From Pomacea canaliculata (Eukaryota > Mollusca > Gastropoda > Architaenioglossa > Ampullariidae): a stretch of DNA of 64,000 bases. Within the stretch, counting starts at the first letter, position 1; each line of letters starts with the position of its first letter. The notes beneath the pieces are model-generated. The model was not told the DNA's origin, ran no database searches, and saw nothing but the letters and a program-made list of their open reading frames with translations. The position numbers and the translations under genes were made by a program. Where the stretch lies: contig NC_037591.1 in NCBI RefSeq assembly GCF_003073045.1, forward strand, positions 28,367,319 through 28,431,318, in the 5' to 3' direction. Positions 62,306 to 64,000 of the stretch are shown piece after piece.

Positions 62306-64000
62306 TACGGCAACTCAATCCGCGTGGTATCTTAGGTCTGGTAATGACAAATGTTACATAACTCAATTTTAATTACGCGGATAATACTCTGAGTTTAAAC
62401 CAGCTTAGTGTTTACTGAATGCCGAAAACTTACTGCAGGCTGGTATTTATGATCTACGGAGTCAAAGACTGCTGATAAATGTGTAAAAAAGCAGATTGTT
62501 GACGGTTTTCACCTAGGCTGTCTCCTGCAATAGGTCGAAAAGATCATTGACTGTAAGATGAGACGACACCTGTGACTGCGCTACTTTCTTGATAAATTTC
62601 GAAGAAAACCTCGAAAGATTATATAATTGTAAAAAAACTGTTAAATAATTTAAATATGGTCCAAAATCGGAGTGATTATTAACATTTTGGTAAACAAGTC
62701 AAACACTGACGTCACAAAAGTACATGGAGATGTCTGTGCTGCCAAGGACAGCAAGCAAGAGAGGCGGGGCTGTTTGTTCATTCAATGTGTCTGTGAGCGT
62801 TCGTCACGTCTTCAACTTTTTCTTCTGTGCATGATGCACGTGACACAAGTTCAGAAGATATGAAAAACACCGAGTGACACTGTAAACATTTGTATACGAC
62901 GCTTGTGTGCAAGTATTGTGTGTGTGTGTGTGTGTTTGAGCGTGCGTCTGTCTTGTGAGAGTTCTTGAGCGTGCGTGCACGCGTGTTGTGAGTGCGTGTT
63001 TGTAGCAGTTACTTGACAACAGTCAACCAGGACAAGGAAAGGAAGTCACCATGACAATAATCAGAACACAGAAGGGGAAGGGTATGGGGCGAAAGAGCAC
63101 AAATGGACAATGATTATGTTTGTTTTGCTCATCGTGGTGAAATGACAGACGAGCTGTACGCACCCACAGATCGATTCTCATTGTAGCTTTCCCTCATGTA
63201 ATATTGAAAAGCTGTATTGTCCCGAGACGGACAGCCAGCGGTGCAGATGACAAAAGGACGCTGGAGTGAGAAGATACAGGGACCGAAGGTATCAAAGAGC
63301 AGCTGGTATTACAGTTTCTCTTGTAGTCATCCACTGGGAGTCCTAAATTAAAAAAATCGTCGCGTTCCCTTAGGAACACGCTTTTAGCAGTTCAAACAGA
63401 AACAGCTTTGGCCTTGCTTTAGTGTAGTGTCAGCACGTGCGACAAAATGAACCTCAGGAACTCCTATGACTACATCTACCACAAACATCTCTATTGCAGC
63501 TGATACGGCCGTTGTATCTGATTGTATGAGCAGACCTTTTCGAAAAAAGTGCAGCTAGCTCCAGCTCTCAAAGCTGCCTGTTATCTGTTATCTGTTATCT
63601 GTTACACAGGCAGTTTTCAGTTACTGAGTATGGTAACCTTTCCGGTCAGAGAACTGTTAACGCTTCATGCATTTTGTTTTCTTGAACAAAAAATTAAGTT
63701 CTTCGATTCCAAAGCTGATGAGCTAGGTGTCAGTCTCTCCATGATCCACACTACTGAAATCTCCATAAAACTCATGAGCCTCTGGCGTCGATGACACTAT
63801 TCAGTTACTCTTCTCCTCTTTCTTTCGCCTTACCTGTATTTATTTATTGTTCGTCTGCGCTATTGACTGTGCAACTCGCGATCACCGAAAAGATTTAAAA
63901 TGAAATTCGAGATTCACGTGTAGCAACAAACAATAACATAAACAGATATAAACGGTTCTGTAAATGGACGTTATGTGGGGGCCAATGTGACGTAATACTC
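62306..64000. other. Right-edge region, probably DUR3-like first intron or 5' flank
   Basis: No exon could be supported. It holds a GT microsatellite near 62920-62936, a triple TCTGTTATCTGTTA-type short repeat near 63586-63604, and AT-rich sequence elsewhere. Since the DUR3-like gene lacks its N-terminal exon inside the window, this region is most likely its intron, with the start beyond the edge. Confidence 0.4.

Noticed and set aside
61918-62372. Repetitive peptides encoded through the 28-bp minisatellite.
   Set aside because: The period is not a multiple of three and the reading depends on array length. It is a noncoding repeat in an intron.

Overview
This window is nuclear genomic DNA from an animal. 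Genes are split by AT-rich introns with GT-AG borders, intergenic DNA is full of microsatellites and short transposon relics, and every protein recognised has clear metazoan relatives. The overall style, including a DUR3-type urea transporter and a tRNA-derived SINE family, suits a lophotrochozoan, most likely a mollusc (gastropod-like). That placement is an inference. All exon models below were built by hand from splice signals, reading-frame continuity and family knowledge.

Layout, left to right: (1) 1-4785, gene-poor DNA with a composite microsatellite, two adjacent SINE copies and a candidate promoter/5'UTR. (2) 4786-6983 (+), a complete HES (hairy/enhancer-of-split) bHLH-Orange repressor in four exons, ending in WRPW. 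(3) 8940-20033 (+), a 12-exon gene for a ~1934-residue zinc-finger/AT-hook protein. Its first six exons hold three copies of an unusual two-exon Cys/His module. (4) 20807-23166 (-), TRAPPC4, five exons. (5) 23448-30707 (+), PIGA, twelve exons, head-to-head with TRAPPC4 across 281 bp. (6) 30708-35548, noncoding, with a piggyBac-type terminus, a 30-bp minisatellite and decayed coding-like sequence. (7) 35549-39431 (-), spermidine synthase SRM, seven exons. (8) 40282-41953 and 44376-46218 (+), two tandem two-exon ceramide-1-phosphate transfer protein (CPTP) genes. (9) 46219-50797, no recognised gene. (10) 50798-61982 (-), twelve exons of a DUR3-like urea/solute symporter whose first exon or exons are not found and probably lie beyond the right edge. 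A 10 x 28-bp minisatellite abuts the acceptor of its first visible exon.

The genes are housekeeping or developmental and do not form an operon. TRAPPC4 acts in ER-Golgi vesicle tethering, PIGA starts GPI-anchor synthesis at the ER, SRM makes spermidine, CPTP moves ceramide-1-phosphate between membranes, HES is a transcriptional repressor and DUR3 a plasma-membrane symporter. Two pairs are divergent (TRAPPC4/PIGA and SRM/CPTP) and may share promoters. From memory, HES genes, SRM and CPTP all lie on human 1p36, so part of this neighbourhood may be old linkage.

The most unusual points are the three-fold exon-module array in the zinc-finger gene, with one probable GC-AG intron; a cysteine-rich loop inside the DUR3-like transporter; apparent one-base indels in PIGA and DUR3 (more likely assembly errors than real lesions); a Tigger/pogo-like MITE with clear TIRs in a PIGA intron; a hairpin-forming dispersed repeat present twice; and a minisatellite that resembles the splice-acceptor region beside it. 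No virus-like or LTR element was recognised.
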